DNA from: Adenophora triphylla var. japonica
Lineage: Eukaryota; Streptophyta; Magnoliopsida; Asterales; Campanulaceae
Direction of reading: 5' to 3'
Assembly: GCA_022495995.1 (NCBI GenBank)
Contig: JAFEMH010000976.1
Span: 124,001 to 188,000 of the forward strand
DNA length: 64,000 nt
Shown piece by piece: positions 11,101 to 21,265 of the stretch (position 1 is the stretch's first letter; every line of letters starts with the position of its first letter). A program made the translations under genes and the position numbers. The notes under the pieces were generated by a model. That model saw only the letters and a program-made list of their open reading frames with translations. It ran no database searches and was not told the DNA's origin.

Positions 11101-11639
11101 ACAACCGGCCCCTCCCGAAGCAATCCCGATCCGTGCACGAACGCTACTCCGACCTCAAACATCATTCCCCGGCGGAAGACGAGACGCGAACCAACATTGG
11201 TAAGGCTTCCTTCCATTACTATTTCAATACATTTTCATACATAGCATACAATGTAGACATCCGATACAGCATGCATTTTTAAAAGCACACACACACACAC
11301 ACAACATTTAAAGGATATTAGGGGTATCCGAAAGACTCGTTTTACGAGGCTACTCGGGTGAGCTCTAATATTCTAATATTCTCTTCCCGGGAGTCATCTG
11401 ACCTCCGAACTCAAAATCTCATCACACAAAAAACAGTTTAAAATTATCTTTAAACTGATGCCCTTTTTCAATGTTTTGGGCTTAATAAAAATGGCGTGGC
11501 GACTCTACAAAAATGCGAAAGCAAAGCGGCGAGAACGAAAACCGCTCCAACGCGAAAGATTGCCAGATGCCGGGGCCGCGAGGCCTTTCTCGGATCCGGG
11601 CTATTTCAGCTATGTCTGAAAAATTAAAACTAACATGAC

Positions 11640-11902
11640 AATGAATTGTATAGTCTGAACCATGTTCTAATTAATGGTTTAAGCTGTGTTCTATTTCATA
11701 GTTTGAACGGTGGTTTAAACCGCGATTTGAACCATAAAATCAAACCACGGTTCAAACCAAATCGAACAAAACCATGGTGGTTTGATTCGGTTCGATTTGA
11801 AAAAATTGTCATAATTCGATTCGATTTAGATTTTTCCAAATCAATAACTAGTGGTTTGATCTGTAAATTTGCCAAATCAAACCATACCATTTACACCCCT
11901 AC
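11640..11902. repeat. GGTTTGAACC-rich dispersed repeat
   Basis: AT-rich sequence packed with forward and inverted copies of GGTTTGAACC, GGTTCAAACC and GGTTTGATTCGG, ending CATTTACACCCCTAC. Such text is common in plant intergenic DNA. I cannot place it in a named family. Confidence 0.45.
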
Positions 11903-12473
11903 TTTTTTTTTTTTTTTTGATACCCAGGTTCCCAGCTTCGCCGGACTAATCCTGGACCACCAGGTACCGGCCCCACAGTATGCTGGTGGAGGTAAATCGC
12001 GGGATGTGCCCTATGCAGCCAGGGTGGCAGTACCCCTTATACTTCAGAGCCCCAAGGGAGCCCTCCTACAAGGCATTTACATCACTCTTACATCACCAAT
12101 TGGCTGCTCCAGCTGCTTCTGCCGAGGCAATTACATCACTCTTACAACACCAATTGGCTGCTCCAGCTGCTCCTGCCAAGATTCGAACTCCCCACACTGA
12201 GGATACAAGCCCAGCAATGCTGCTTATTACATCACTCTTACAACACCAATTGGCTGCTCCAGCTGCTCCTGCCAAGATTCGAACTCCCCACACTGAGGAT
12301 ACAAGCCCAGCAATGCTGCTTCCTTAACTGCACGGATGTGCCCCGGGAGGCTCCAAAGGACCCTGAACCAAGGTAGGAATTAAACCACAGAAACTCCCCT
12401 TGAGGGGAATCGAACCGGTGACCTCCCCTTCGGGAGGCCACCAACATACCATTGGGCCAAGGCCACTTTGGTA
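11903..12473 (-). mobile_element. tRNA-derived SINE, copy 1 (expanded)
   Basis: On the minus strand the element starts near 12473 with a box A-like TGGCCCAATGG and a box B-like GGTTCGATTCC (about 12405-12416), and ends with GAACCTGGGTATC and a poly(A) tail (T-run 11903-11918 on the plus strand). A perfect 13-bp target duplication, TTTACACCCCTAC, flanks it at 11890-11902 and 12474-12486. It is about 200 bp longer than copy 2 because of an internal tandem expansion. Confidence 0.85.
12077..12323. repeat. Tandem expansion inside SINE copy 1
   Basis: TTACATCACTCTTACA starts at 12077, 12131 and 12227. The last two units (about 97 bp) are nearly identical and include TTGGCTGCTCCAGCTGCTCC and CACACTGAGGATACAAGC. 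SINE copy 2 has only one short version of this part. Confidence 0.85.
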
Positions 12474-12486
12474 TTTACACCCCTAC

Positions 12487-12857
12487 TTTTTTTTTTTTTT
12501 TGATACCCAGGTTCCCCAGCTTCGCCGGGTCAATCCTGGACCACCAGGTACCGGCCCCTCAGTAATGCTGGCGGATGTAAATCGCGGATGTGCCCAATGC
12601 AGCCAGGGTGGCAGCACCCCTTATACTCCTGGCCCCAAGGGAGCCCTCCTACAACGCGGTAGTTGAACTCCCCACACTGAGGTTGCAAGCCCAGCAATGC
12701 TGCTTCCTTAACTGAATGGATGTGCCCGGGGGACTCCTAAGGACCCTGAAACCCAAGATAGGAATTAAACCACATTGATTCCCCTTGGGGGAAATCGAAC
12801 CGGTGACCTCCCCTTCGGAAGTCACCCAAATACCATTGGGACAAAGCCACTTAGGTA
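12487..12857 (-). mobile_element. tRNA-derived SINE, copy 2
   Basis: Same family and orientation as copy 1: T-run 12487-12501 (poly(A) tail), GATACCCAGGTTCCC, then box B (GGTTCGATTTC on the minus strand, near 12790) and box A (TCCCAATGG). Length is about 371 bp. It starts directly at the target duplication of copy 1, so copy 1 apparently inserted at the tail junction of copy 2. No clear second target duplication is visible on its right. Confidence 0.8.
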
Positions 12858-13082
12858 TACTTTTATCTCATGTATGGTGGTTGGTCAGTAAAACAAATCT
12901 AAACTATTTCTCCCTCTGTTTTGAAATAACCATTATATTTATAGTTAGTTTTTTTTTCTTCACATAATACATAATACATAATACATGTACGTACGAGTAT
13001 TTGAAAAAAAAATCGTTTTCCGCACATCAATCAAACTTAATTAAAAATATTCATATTTTTGAGTTAAATCATATATTACACC
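12858..13082. other. AT-rich spacer
   Basis: No gene was seen. It includes a short ACATAATACATAATACAT repeat near 12961. The last five bases (ACACC, 13078-13082) are the left target duplication of copia-1. Confidence 0.5.
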
Positions 13083-13410
13083 TGTTGAAAATGGGTAACG
13101 GAAAGTTAAGTTTGACTTAACGTTGACCTAACTTCCTAACGGAATTCGTTATTCGTTAACGAAGTAAGTTACAAATGTATTCTACACTTGTTGTAGAGTA
13201 TGAAACTCATTTATTGTCTCAAAATCATTTCCGGGTGAATGAAAAATTAATGACAAAGGATTTGTAACTTAACGAGAGTAGTTTAAAGGGTTAATTAGAT
13301 CGTTTGGATTTAATTGGGTTTAACCTGTGGTTTTGGCTAATGAGATTTTGCTCCCAGCTGATCAGAACGAGTGGGGACTCTGAGCAGGAGTCGTGAGCAC
13401 GAATGGACCT
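13083..13410 (+). repeat. copia-1 5' LTR, left part
   Basis: Matches 29782-30108 of the 3' LTR, with about eight substitutions and one indel. It ends GAATGGACCT; the last five bases (GACCT) are the target duplicated by element B. Confidence 0.95.
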
Positions 13411-14371
13411 TGAACGGAATATTCTGTGATGGGCCGAGCCCAATACTTCGCTACGAGCTAGGGGCCCAACAGGCCCACCAAAGGACCAATTACGAAGGAT
13501 CCGATCAAGACCTGGGTTATGGCCCGTCCAACAACGGATGGCGATCATCGCCACTGAGCGACCGTCGCCACTGAGCGACCGAGCCAATCCAAGCGACGAG
13601 CCAATATACCCTTGAGCAAAGGTCTGGACCTTAGCCCGTCGATACGTCAGGAAGAGGTCGTCGATAATGAGCTATGGCCCACATAACGACGAGCCTTTCC
13701 CGCCGCGCCGCGCCAAACTGATCTCTTCCAAGAGTAAGCGTCGTCATTGAACGACCAACTCTCGCTGCTGCTCGCTCGTCGAGTCATCTCTCAAGGAGAC
13801 GACCCAATTGGACGTACAGCTCCAGGTCGTCCCTTCCATTAGCTTCCTCAGCAAGCTTGATTAATTAGCTAATTAGGGATAATGTCAGACCTACCACAGG
13901 GCCTTGTTACACGTGCAAACATATAACCGATAATAGTGCCAAAAGGCGTGCAGGTTGACTTTCCCTTATAAGGCAAGCTGCTTATCAATGTCAGGCGCCG
14001 CAGTGTCCTTGGATAGGCAGATCAATCCCAGCGTGACACGTGTACGCCTAGGAGACAGAGCTGATCCAACGGTTGGCATTGACCCGATCCAACGGTTCAG
14101 ATGTAAACCCTAATATCACTACATCCACTATAAATTTGGGAACACAACATGGACAAAGGTAATGCATTTCTGCATATTTCACGTATACACACATTTTCCA
14201 CAATATTTACACCATTTTCCAGTCCATCAACTGATTCTCACGCCGGAGGGGCTTGCCGAAAAAACCCCGGCGCAGTTTCACGGTTGTTTCTTGTGGTGTG
14301 CAGATCACGAAGCTAGCTCAATCACCTGCTGGACACGATAACTGAGCCCATTACACATTCCTGCGCGATCA
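13411..14371 (+). repeat. Element B 5' LTR
   Basis: 961 bp with a TATA box at 14129. It carries a 17-bp tandem duplication around 13556-13590 (CGTCGCCACTGAGCGAC twice) that is absent from the 3' LTR, so the duplication arose after insertion or was lost from the other copy. Confidence 0.95.
14129..14135 (+). promoter_or_regulatory. TATA box of element B 5' LTR
   Basis: CACTATAAATTTGGG in the last third of the LTR. The same sequence is present in the 3' LTR near 24926. Confidence 0.65.
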
Positions 14372-14374
14372 GAT

Positions 14375-14392
14375 TGGTTCCATTGCCGGGAA
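14375..14392 (+). promoter_or_regulatory. Primer binding site of element B
   Basis: TGGTTCCATTGCCGGG begins three bases after the 5' LTR end. TGG fits the CCA end of a tRNA and CCGGGAATC fits a T-arm, so it looks like a normal tRNA 3'-end primer site, resembling the tRNA-Asp type used by related elements. The exact tRNA is not determined. Confidence 0.6.
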
Positions 14393-14445
14393 TCGTTTGT
14401 CAGTGATCTTCAACAACAGAAACACAGCCAGAAAGACCTGGAAAA

Positions 14446-16899
14446 ATGGTGTCAGACGGACACACGACAAGCAAATCCACCGGAGAAGAAGGCGCACCTC
14501 CTCCCCCTCAACAAGGCCAGCAAGGAAACCCTAGACCACCCTCTCCACCTAGGAACCCTAACTTAAGGGTTACCAGGTCACAAGGGGTGGTTGATGGTAC
14601 AGGCCTTCAAACGGCAAGAAGAAGAGAAAAGGGACCTGCAGCTGAGCGTCAGAGACGACCTCCACTGGAAAGGAGACCAGAGACAACCAATGCGCGACAT
14701 GCGGGAGGTCCGTCTAACCCACACCTCGACAGAGCTGCTTTCCTCGTCGAGAGAGCTAATGCCCTACAAGAATTCCTGCAAATCCAGAACGAGCTCATCC
14801 AAATGGCTGCGCCTCAAGCCCCACAGGCGTCCCACCATACTGTCTCGTCTGGAAGAAGAAGGAATCGAAGGAGAGAAGGTCGTCAAGAGAATGTTGCTGC
14901 AGGAGAGGAACGAGTGGTGCCCCAGATTGATCTTAGAGACCACATCAACCAACGTCGTAGTGAAGGAATACCATCTCAGCAACGACGAGATGAGGAGCGA
15001 GAGCCTCGTAGAGTATTGGCGGTCGAAAATCCTGAAATGATTCAGAATCAAGTTGTTTGGGGTCGTCTAATGACCCCCTCGCTGAGAAATGAACGAGCAC
15101 AAAGTTATAGAGAGAGAACCCGTACTCCCCCTCGTCGTGAACGAGAGGTATCCAGATCCTACAGGCCATCTCCACCGCTAAGCTACAGGGAGAGATCTAT
15201 CTCTCGACGACCCGCCCCCACCGAGAGGCAACGGTCTAACACCGTTACCCGGGGGCCTCGTCGAGATGGGATCCCCCATGCCGGCCCAGCAGGAGAAGTT
15301 GATATGAGAGAGTTCTTAAGACTCAAGCGTCAGGTGGAAGAACTGACGAACAAAAGAAACAAGATGGATAGCGACGACTCAGAAGATGATTGTGGCACCA
15401 TGAACCCCTTAGCACCATGGATGCTAGAGACGGGACCCCCAGAACCTGGTTTTAAGCTTCCCAATTTGAAACAATATGACGGCTCTACAAGTGCCATAGA
15501 TCACATGCAACATCTTGAGGCCCAGATGTATGTGGTGGCCCGAGCCTCCGGACACGACGATGTCATGTGTAAGGCCCTAACAAGCACGCTGACTGACGCT
15601 GCTTTACGATGGTTTAGGGGCCTCCCCAAGGGGAGCATCGAGTCGTGGAAACAAATGAGAAAAAAGTTTTTGGGAAGATTTGCAACGGCGGGAGATCGTC
15701 GCAAGACCGTTAACGACCTCAGCAATATTTCCCAGGGGGCCAACGAAAGCTCTATGAGCTATTTCAAAAGATTTAAGAAGTTAGTTGACCAGATTGATGA
15801 GGACCTAACAGATAGGGAAATTATCAATTGCTTCAGGCATGGCATTGTCTCTTCCACCCTGGACTACGAGCTACAAGTCCATCCAGCCAAGTCTCGAAAG
15901 GATATCTATGCCAAGGCGTACGCAGTAGCCGAGGCCGAGGAAAGAAAGTTACAACGAGAAGGAAAGGCCGTCGATGAGGGCGAGACGGCCAAGTCAAAAA
16001 AGGAGAAGGCTGGAGACAAGGGAAAAGGCAAGCAAAAGAAAGCTGAAAAGGTCCCAGAGTCGTACACTCCCCTGACGGTGTCAAGGGCTGAAATTTTAAG
16101 CAATGTGGATTTTGGCCCAGCGCCAAAGATGAACCCCAACGGGAAGGGGAAGAAAAATTTGAATAAATATTGTGAGTATCATCGGGATAAGGGGCACGAT
16201 ACTGAGGAGTGCTTCAGTTTGAAGAAAATTATTCAGAGATGGGTTGATGATGGTCGTCTCCAGGAGTATGTGAGGAAGGATCGTCAGGCGGCCAACACAA
16301 GAGCTGCCAACAACGACCCTCCTGAGAGACAACCAAGGATGGTTTTGGTAATCTCCGAAGAAACCAGTAAAAACCAAATCAAAGGCACAATTTACCACCT
16401 GAAAAAGGCACCATACATCCCCCAAAAATCTAAAATCCCGAACGATGTGATAAGCTTCTTCCTTTACGAGCTAGCAGCAAGTCCATTAGCTCGTCAACAA
16501 ACCTTGGTCATACCTGGCTTCATCGACAACTGTGAGTTGAGGCGCATTCTTATTGATACCGGAGCAAGTAAGGACATCCTGTTTTATAGCGTCTACCAGA
16601 GGATGGGTCTAACCAACAGCCGCCTAAGTCCCTACTTAAGTCGTCTAGAGGGATTCACCAACCACAGGGTTGACGTGAAAGGCCAAATTGACCTTCCAGT
16701 TTATATTGGAGATCACCCGTTAAGGACAATTCAAACAGTGACTTTTATTGTGATCGACGTCGTCAGTGACTACCACGCAATCTTGGCCAACCTGGCCAAG
16801 CCGCTTTGGGGATCTTCGCCTCTGTCCCTCATCAACGAGTCAAATTTCCTACACGTGCTGGAGTTGGATGTGTGTTGGGGACGGCCCCAGAGTTCCTAG
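14446..16899 (+). CDS. Element B Gag-protease polyprotein
   Basis: 817-residue open frame starting MVSDGHTTSKST, the first ATG after the LTR. The N-terminal third is Arg/Pro-rich and low in complexity. A Retrotrans_gag domain lies at about residues 350-460 (ALRWFRGLPKGSIESWKQ). A zinc knuckle-like motif, CEYHRDKGHDTEEC, is at about 575-588. An aspartic protease active site, LIDTGASKDILF, is near residue 704. Gag forms the particle and the protease processes the polyprotein. The frame leaves the protease-RT linker near 16790, where the RT frame starts to read as family sequence (ALGIFASVPHQRVKFPT), so the last 30 or so residues are out-of-frame junk before the TAG. Confidence 0.9.
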   Translation: MVSDGHTTSKSTGEEGAPPPPQQGQQGNPRPPSPPRNPNLRVTRSQGVVDGTGLQTARRREKGPAAERQRRPPLERRPETTNARHAGGPSNPHLDRAAFLVERANALQEFLQIQNELIQMAAPQAPQASHHTVSSGRRRNRRREGRQENVAAGEERVVPQIDLRDHINQRRSEGIPSQQRRDEEREPRRVLAVENPEMIQNQVVWGRLMTPSLRNERAQSYRERTRTPPRREREVSRSYRPSPPLSYRERSISRRPAPTERQRSNTVTRGPRRDGIPHAGPAGEVDMREFLRLKRQVEELTNKRNKMDSDDSEDDCGTMNPLAPWMLETGPPEPGFKLPNLKQYDGSTSAIDHMQHLEAQMYVVARASGHDDVMCKALTSTLTDAALRWFRGLPKGSIESWKQMRKKFLGRFATAGDRRKTVNDLSNISQGANESSMSYFKRFKKLVDQIDEDLTDREIINCFRHGIVSSTLDYELQVHPAKSRKDIYAKAYAVAEAEERKLQREGKAVDEGETAKSKKEKAGDKGKGKQKKAEKVPESYTPLTVSRAEILSNVDFGPAPKMNPNGKGKKNLNKYCEYHRDKGHDTEECFSLKKIIQRWVDDGRLQEYVRKDRQAANTRAANNDPPERQPRMVLVISEETSKNQIKGTIYHLKKAPYIPQKSKIPNDVISFFLYELAASPLARQQTLVIPGFIDNCELRRILIDTGASKDILFYSVYQRMGLTNSRLSPYLSRLEGFTNHRVDVKGQIDLPVYIGDHPLRTIQTVTFIVIDVVSDYHAILANLAKPLWGSSPLSLINESNFLHVLELDVCWGRPQSS

Positions 16900-18260
16900 A
16901 GCATGTGCTAAAGGCAAAGCGAACCATTGAAATAGACGACCCAGATCACATTGTGAAGCTCTCCAAGACTGTTAAGCAAACGACGACGTCATATGCCACG
17001 GTCTCCACCATCAAGTGTGTCGACGACCCAAAAGACTTTGAAACATTCATGGACGATCAAGCTGCTGAACCGCAACTTTTGACCGCCCAAGAATCGGGGG
17101 CTGAGCTAGACAAGATCATTGAAGACGAGGTTCCAGACCTCACCCCCGAGGCGAGAAAGAAAATTAAAGAAATTGTTATCGAATCCATGGACTTCAGAGA
17201 TGACGCTCCTGAGATAAAGCCGGCCGACGAACTGACGGAGCTGGCCATCAACCCCAACTACCTAGAGCAGAAAATCAAACTGGGGTTTCAGTTATCTACT
17301 GAGGAGAGGGAAGAGATAATCTCCCTACTCAAACAAAACCTCGATGTTTTTGCCTGGAGGGTTGAGGATATGAAGGGTATCAAAGAAGAGGTAGCCGTCT
17401 ATAGGATAGGAGTGAACCCCACGATGAAGTTCAAGGAGCAGAGGTGGAGAATTTTTTCGACTGAGAAGGAGATCGCCATCAAACAGGAGATTGAGAAGTT
17501 ACTAAGTGCTGGGATTATTGTGGACACTGGGTTCACAACGTGGCTGGCGAACGTGGTTCTCGTCAAAAAACTCAACGGAAAATGGAGGCTTTGCGTAGAT
17601 TTCACCGACCTAAACTTGGCGTGCCCTAAAGATAGTTACCCCTTGCCCAGAATCGACAAGCTCGTCGACTCTGTGGCCGGTCATACAACTTTGAGCTTTC
17701 TTGACACGTACTCTGGCTATCACCAAATCAAGATGGCCGAAGAGGATATTTCGAAGACGGCCTTTCAGGCCGCAGGGGGAACTTACTGTTATACGAAGAT
17801 GCCCTTTGGGCTCAAAAATGCCGGGGCCACGTACCAAAGAGTGATCAACAAAGTATTCAAGGACCAGCTCGGAGACAAGGAGGCGTATATCGACGACATG
17901 GTTGTCAAGTCCAAGAAAAGAAAACATGTTGACGACCTACAGCAGACTTTCACAAACCTTCGAGCGAATGACATGGTCCTCAATCCAGCCAAGTGCGTTT
18001 TTGGAGCAGCAGCGGGAAAATTTTTGGGATTTATGCTTTCACAGCGGGGAATTGAAGCTAACCCCGAAAAAATCAAGGCTTTGATTGATATGGCAGAGCC
18101 AAAGAACATCAAGGAGGTTCAGCGTTTGAACGGACGAGTAGCGGCCTTAGGTCGTTTTATTTCCAAGTCCGCCGAAAGATCACTCCCATTTTTCAAAGCT
18201 CTCCGAGGTGTAAGGAATTCAAATGGACGGAAGAATGTTCCCAGTCATTCAGTCAGCTAA
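16806..18260 (+). pseudogene. Element B reverse transcriptase
   Basis: Continues pol in another frame; the TTG at its start is not a real start but the point after a frameshift. RT motifs are clear: LCVDFTDLN, LPRIDKLVD, SFLDTYSGYHQIKM, MPFGLKNAGATYQ and the catalytic YIDDMVVKSK (about residues 361-365). It ends in a connection region (GRVAALGRFIS) and is shifted again near 18205, after which the true protein continues as CKEFKWTEECSQSFSQ in the next frame. The catalytic residues are present, so the losses are of frame rather than of active site. Confidence 0.9.
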
Positions 18261-19318
18261 AAGAGTATCTTGGCTCCCCACCACTCCTCCAAAGCCCCGT
18301 CCCAGGGGAAGATCTCTATGTTTACCTCTCGGCGAGAGACAAAGCCGTCGCCGCCGTAATGGTTAGGGAGGAGGATGGAACACAGAGGCCAATTTACTAT
18401 GTTAGCAAAGCTTTGTCAGACGTAGAAACCCGCTATTTCAACGCAGAGAAGATTGCTTATGCTCTCGTCATCACAGCACAAAAGCTACGAGCTTACTTCT
18501 CTGCTCACCCCATCATTGTTTACACAAATGCCCTACTACGAAAGATTCTGCATCGCCCTGAAAGTTCCGGCCGTCTTCTCAATTGGAGCATTGAATTAAC
18601 TGAGTTTGATATTCAGTACAGAGCAAGGAAAACCCTACAAGCACAGTCACTGGCAGATTTCCTGGTTGAAACCTCATTCAGTGTCGACGACGACCAAAGA
18701 CCGCCTCAGAAAAGCTACAAAGGCAAGGAGGTCGACGACAAACCAGAAGAATTAATCTTGCCCGTAGGCTGTTGGAAATTTTTTTCAGACGGATCAGCAA
18801 CCAAAGATCTCAGTGGGGCAGGGATCGTGCTCGTTGAGCCAGAAAATGGCACAGTTTTTGAAGAAGTATTGAGATTCAAATTCCAAGCGTCGAACAACCA
18901 AGCCGAATACGAAGCGCTCGTAGCGGCCATCGAGTATGCAAAGTGTTTTGGAGCCACTAAGATCGCAGCGTTTTGTGATTCTCAGTTGATTGTTAACCAA
19001 GTGCATGGAGACTATCAGGTCGTCGACTCCACCCTACAGAAGTATCATTCATTGGTCGGCGAGTTGATTCAGGGGCTAGAGTTTTGGGCCATCCAGAGAA
19101 TTGCCCGTGAAGACAACGAACACGCCGACCTGCTCTCCAAGCTAGCAACAGACCAACTCCCTGAAGACGAGCATGGCCACCACTTGGCCTATCTCAAACA
19201 GCCAGCCTATGAACGAGTGAAGGTCATGTGCATTGGAGACGGTCCAAGGTGTTGGATCGACAAGCTGAAAGCATTTATTGAAAAAGATGAGTTACCAAGT
19301 GATGAAGTTTTGGCATGA
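18206..19318 (+). pseudogene. Element B double RNase H region
   Basis: The first part is the usual Ty3/gypsy RNase H (YLSARDKAVAAVMV, RPIYYVSKAL, LLNWSIELTEFDIQY, with Leu/Ala-rich end SLADFLVE). A second, archaeal-type RNase H follows from about 18774: KFFSDGSATKDLSGAG, NNQAEYEALVAA, FCDSQLIVNQ and REDNEHADLLSKLA, giving the D-E-D-D set. A second RNase H is a mark of the Tat lineage. The frame ends at TGA 19316-19318; reading continues in frame beyond it as integrase, and CGA to TGA by loss of a methylated C would explain the stop. Confidence 0.9.
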
Positions 19319-20481
19319 CAGATCAAAAGGAAGGCCGCTCGTTTCGCGGTCATAGACGGTGAATTGTATAGACGATCTATCACCAGACCGCTGTTAAAAT
19401 GCGTCCACCCTGACAAGGTAGTTCAACTGCTTTTTGAAGTGCATCAAGGAGAATGCGGGGGCCATCCTGGGGCCCGTACATTAGCTGATAAGTTAATCAC
19501 CCTGGGGTACTACTGGCCGCATCTACGAGAAGACGCATGGCGGTTTGTGAGGAAATGTGATACACGCCAGACGGTTCGCCGACCTCCCAAGCTACCGATC
19601 GGCGGCACCCGGTCATGGCAGCATGGCCGTTCGACATGTGGGGTGTTGATTTGATAGGACCACTTCCACAGGCCAAAGGGGGAGTGAAGTATGTAATTGT
19701 GGCGGTTGATTATTTTTCCAAGTGGATGGAGGCCAAAGCTCTAAACAAGACTACGGAGAACAATGCCCTAAGCTTCATCCATGACTCAATATGGTGTTGC
19801 TTTGGAATCCCAAGGGTAATTGTTTCTGACAATGGTCTACAATTCTCAAGGAAGTTTGAACAAGAATTGAACAGAATGGGCGTAAAGCATTCTAAGTCGT
19901 CTGTTGCCTATCCCCAAGGCAATGGGCAAGCTGAAGCAGCGAACAAGCTCGTCTTGTCAGCCCTGTGCAAAAATCTTGAAGGACGGAGTACGAGATGGTT
20001 GGACGAACTCCCTTCGGCTCTCTGGGCAGTTCGCACAACCACTTGGGGGCCTACGAGGGAAACCCCGTTTGCTTTGGCCTATGGCTCAGAGGCCATGGCT
20101 CCTGCCGAGCTTCAGCTTCCCACAGATCGAGTGGCTCTCTACGACGTTGAAAAGAACATACACAACAGACAGGTCAATCTAGACCTTGTGGACGAGCGAA
20201 GATTGGACGCCCAATTGAGAATGGAGAATTACAAGAAAAGAACCAAGGTGTACCATGATAAGAAAGTGAGGAAAAGGTTCTTTAAGGTCGGTGATCATGT
20301 TCTCAGAAAAATTGAAGCAATGGGACTCAAGGCCCGTCAAAACAAACTCTCTCCCAACTGGGAAGGACCATACATCGTCACCAGTGTGGTTAGAGAAGGA
20401 ACCTACCATCTAGCCCAGTCAAACGGTGAACAACTGAAGCATCCATGGCACGCTAATCATCTCACGAAGTATTACTTCTGA
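19319..20481 (+). pseudogene. Element B integrase
   Basis: After the TGA the same frame reads into the zinc-binding part (EVHQGECGGHPGART, GYYWPHLREDAW). Its CxxC reads KCDTRQ, so the second Cys is lost. A shift near 19600 moves reading to the frame of 19615-20481. The core keeps D-D-E: GVDLIGPLP, VSDNGLQFS and PQGNGQAEAANK. The C-terminal part has KVGDHVLRK and NWEGPYIV and ends HANHLTKYYF at TGA. The missing Cys, the shift and the stop make it non-functional. Confidence 0.9.
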
Positions 20482-21265
20482 GATCGTCGGAAACAATCAG
20501 CGCCCTCAGGGCATCATACTTGTGGTTCTATTATAACTTTCTCATTATCATTTTTTGAAAATTTTGGAAGTTTGTAAGGGATAATCTATAAATCCCAGAA
20601 GTCTTAGAAAAGTAATCAAATTGTCAATGTACGATTGTTGATCATTATCAATGGAAACTCGTCACTTCACTGAACTTCGTCCATTACAAACTCAAGAAGC
20701 TTAAAACGGTTGAAGCTTGACTTCGACCCTTACAATCACTTTGATCAAGTATAAAGATCAGTCGAAGCAAAGACTTTGACACTTACATTCACTTTAACCA
20801 AGTATAAAGGTTAGACGAAGCCAGACTTCGTCGAATGCTATAACGGAGTAAGACGACTCGTCCATAGAACCTTGTCTACGAGCAAAGACCTACGGACCTT
20901 CGTACTATTCCTACGAGCCATTGAGGATTTGAGAAAATACAAGGTTGAACAGAGGTCGTCCATATTAGGACGACCCAAGTCCTGGTCGTCACTTACGACG
21001 ACCATTCACACTTGTCCTCAAACTTACTCACCAAAAAAGTTATCACATGCTATCTACGTTAACACAGATTAACAAACAGAAAACAAAGGCATTGAATAAC
21101 TTAAACATCAATAAAACAAACAAACATTGTACGACCCCCTCTAAACAACGAGGAAACAGGTCAATTACATTACAAAAATTAGAAATTGTTTGAGACAATG
21201 TTTGGAACCACCACCAAAAGACGAAACATTGTTTACAAAATTACAAACGATCTCAGAAAAGACAA
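20482..21265. other. Spacer between integrase and antisense gene
   Basis: Contains two imperfect copies of a repeat of about 55 bp (CAAGTATAAAG(A/G)T...GAAGC, 20712-20824) and no gene. It holds the 3' ends of both the sense pol transcript and the convergent antisense gene, so terminators for both are expected here. Confidence 0.5.

Larger units (their letters stand above)
1..11597 (+). mobile_element. Tat-clade Ty3/gypsy LTR retrotransposon A, 3' part
   Basis: The window opens inside a decayed Ty3/gypsy element. Seen: an integrase remnant at 831-2150, a very long post-integrase region with an antisense gene, several minisatellites, repeated CTACG...CGTAG dyads, then a TATA-bearing LTR-like segment. 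Known: Tat/Ogre elements have long 3' regions, tandem repeats and extra ORFs that are often antisense. The integrase C-terminus also has the Tat-type ending. The 5' part lies outside the window. The right end is placed near 11597, where the GC-rich sequence stops, but exact LTR ends and a target duplication were not found. Confidence 0.7.
10316..11597 (+). repeat. Probable 3' LTR of element A
   Basis: A segment with promoter-like sequence (TATAAATA at 10657), a pyrimidine-rich start-site region, a long GC-rich leader and AATAAAA near 11485, ending where GC-rich retrotransposon sequence gives way to AT-rich DNA. A purine-rich tract (AAGGGAGGAGC) at about 10316 was used as the left limit. TG/CA ends and the second LTR are not visible, so both limits are approximate. 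Confidence 0.4.

Noticed and set aside
12400..12420. Box B-like GGTTCGATTCC as a possible tRNA gene on the minus strand
   Set aside because: No cloverleaf can be drawn around it. The poly(A) tail and target duplication show it is a SINE promoter.
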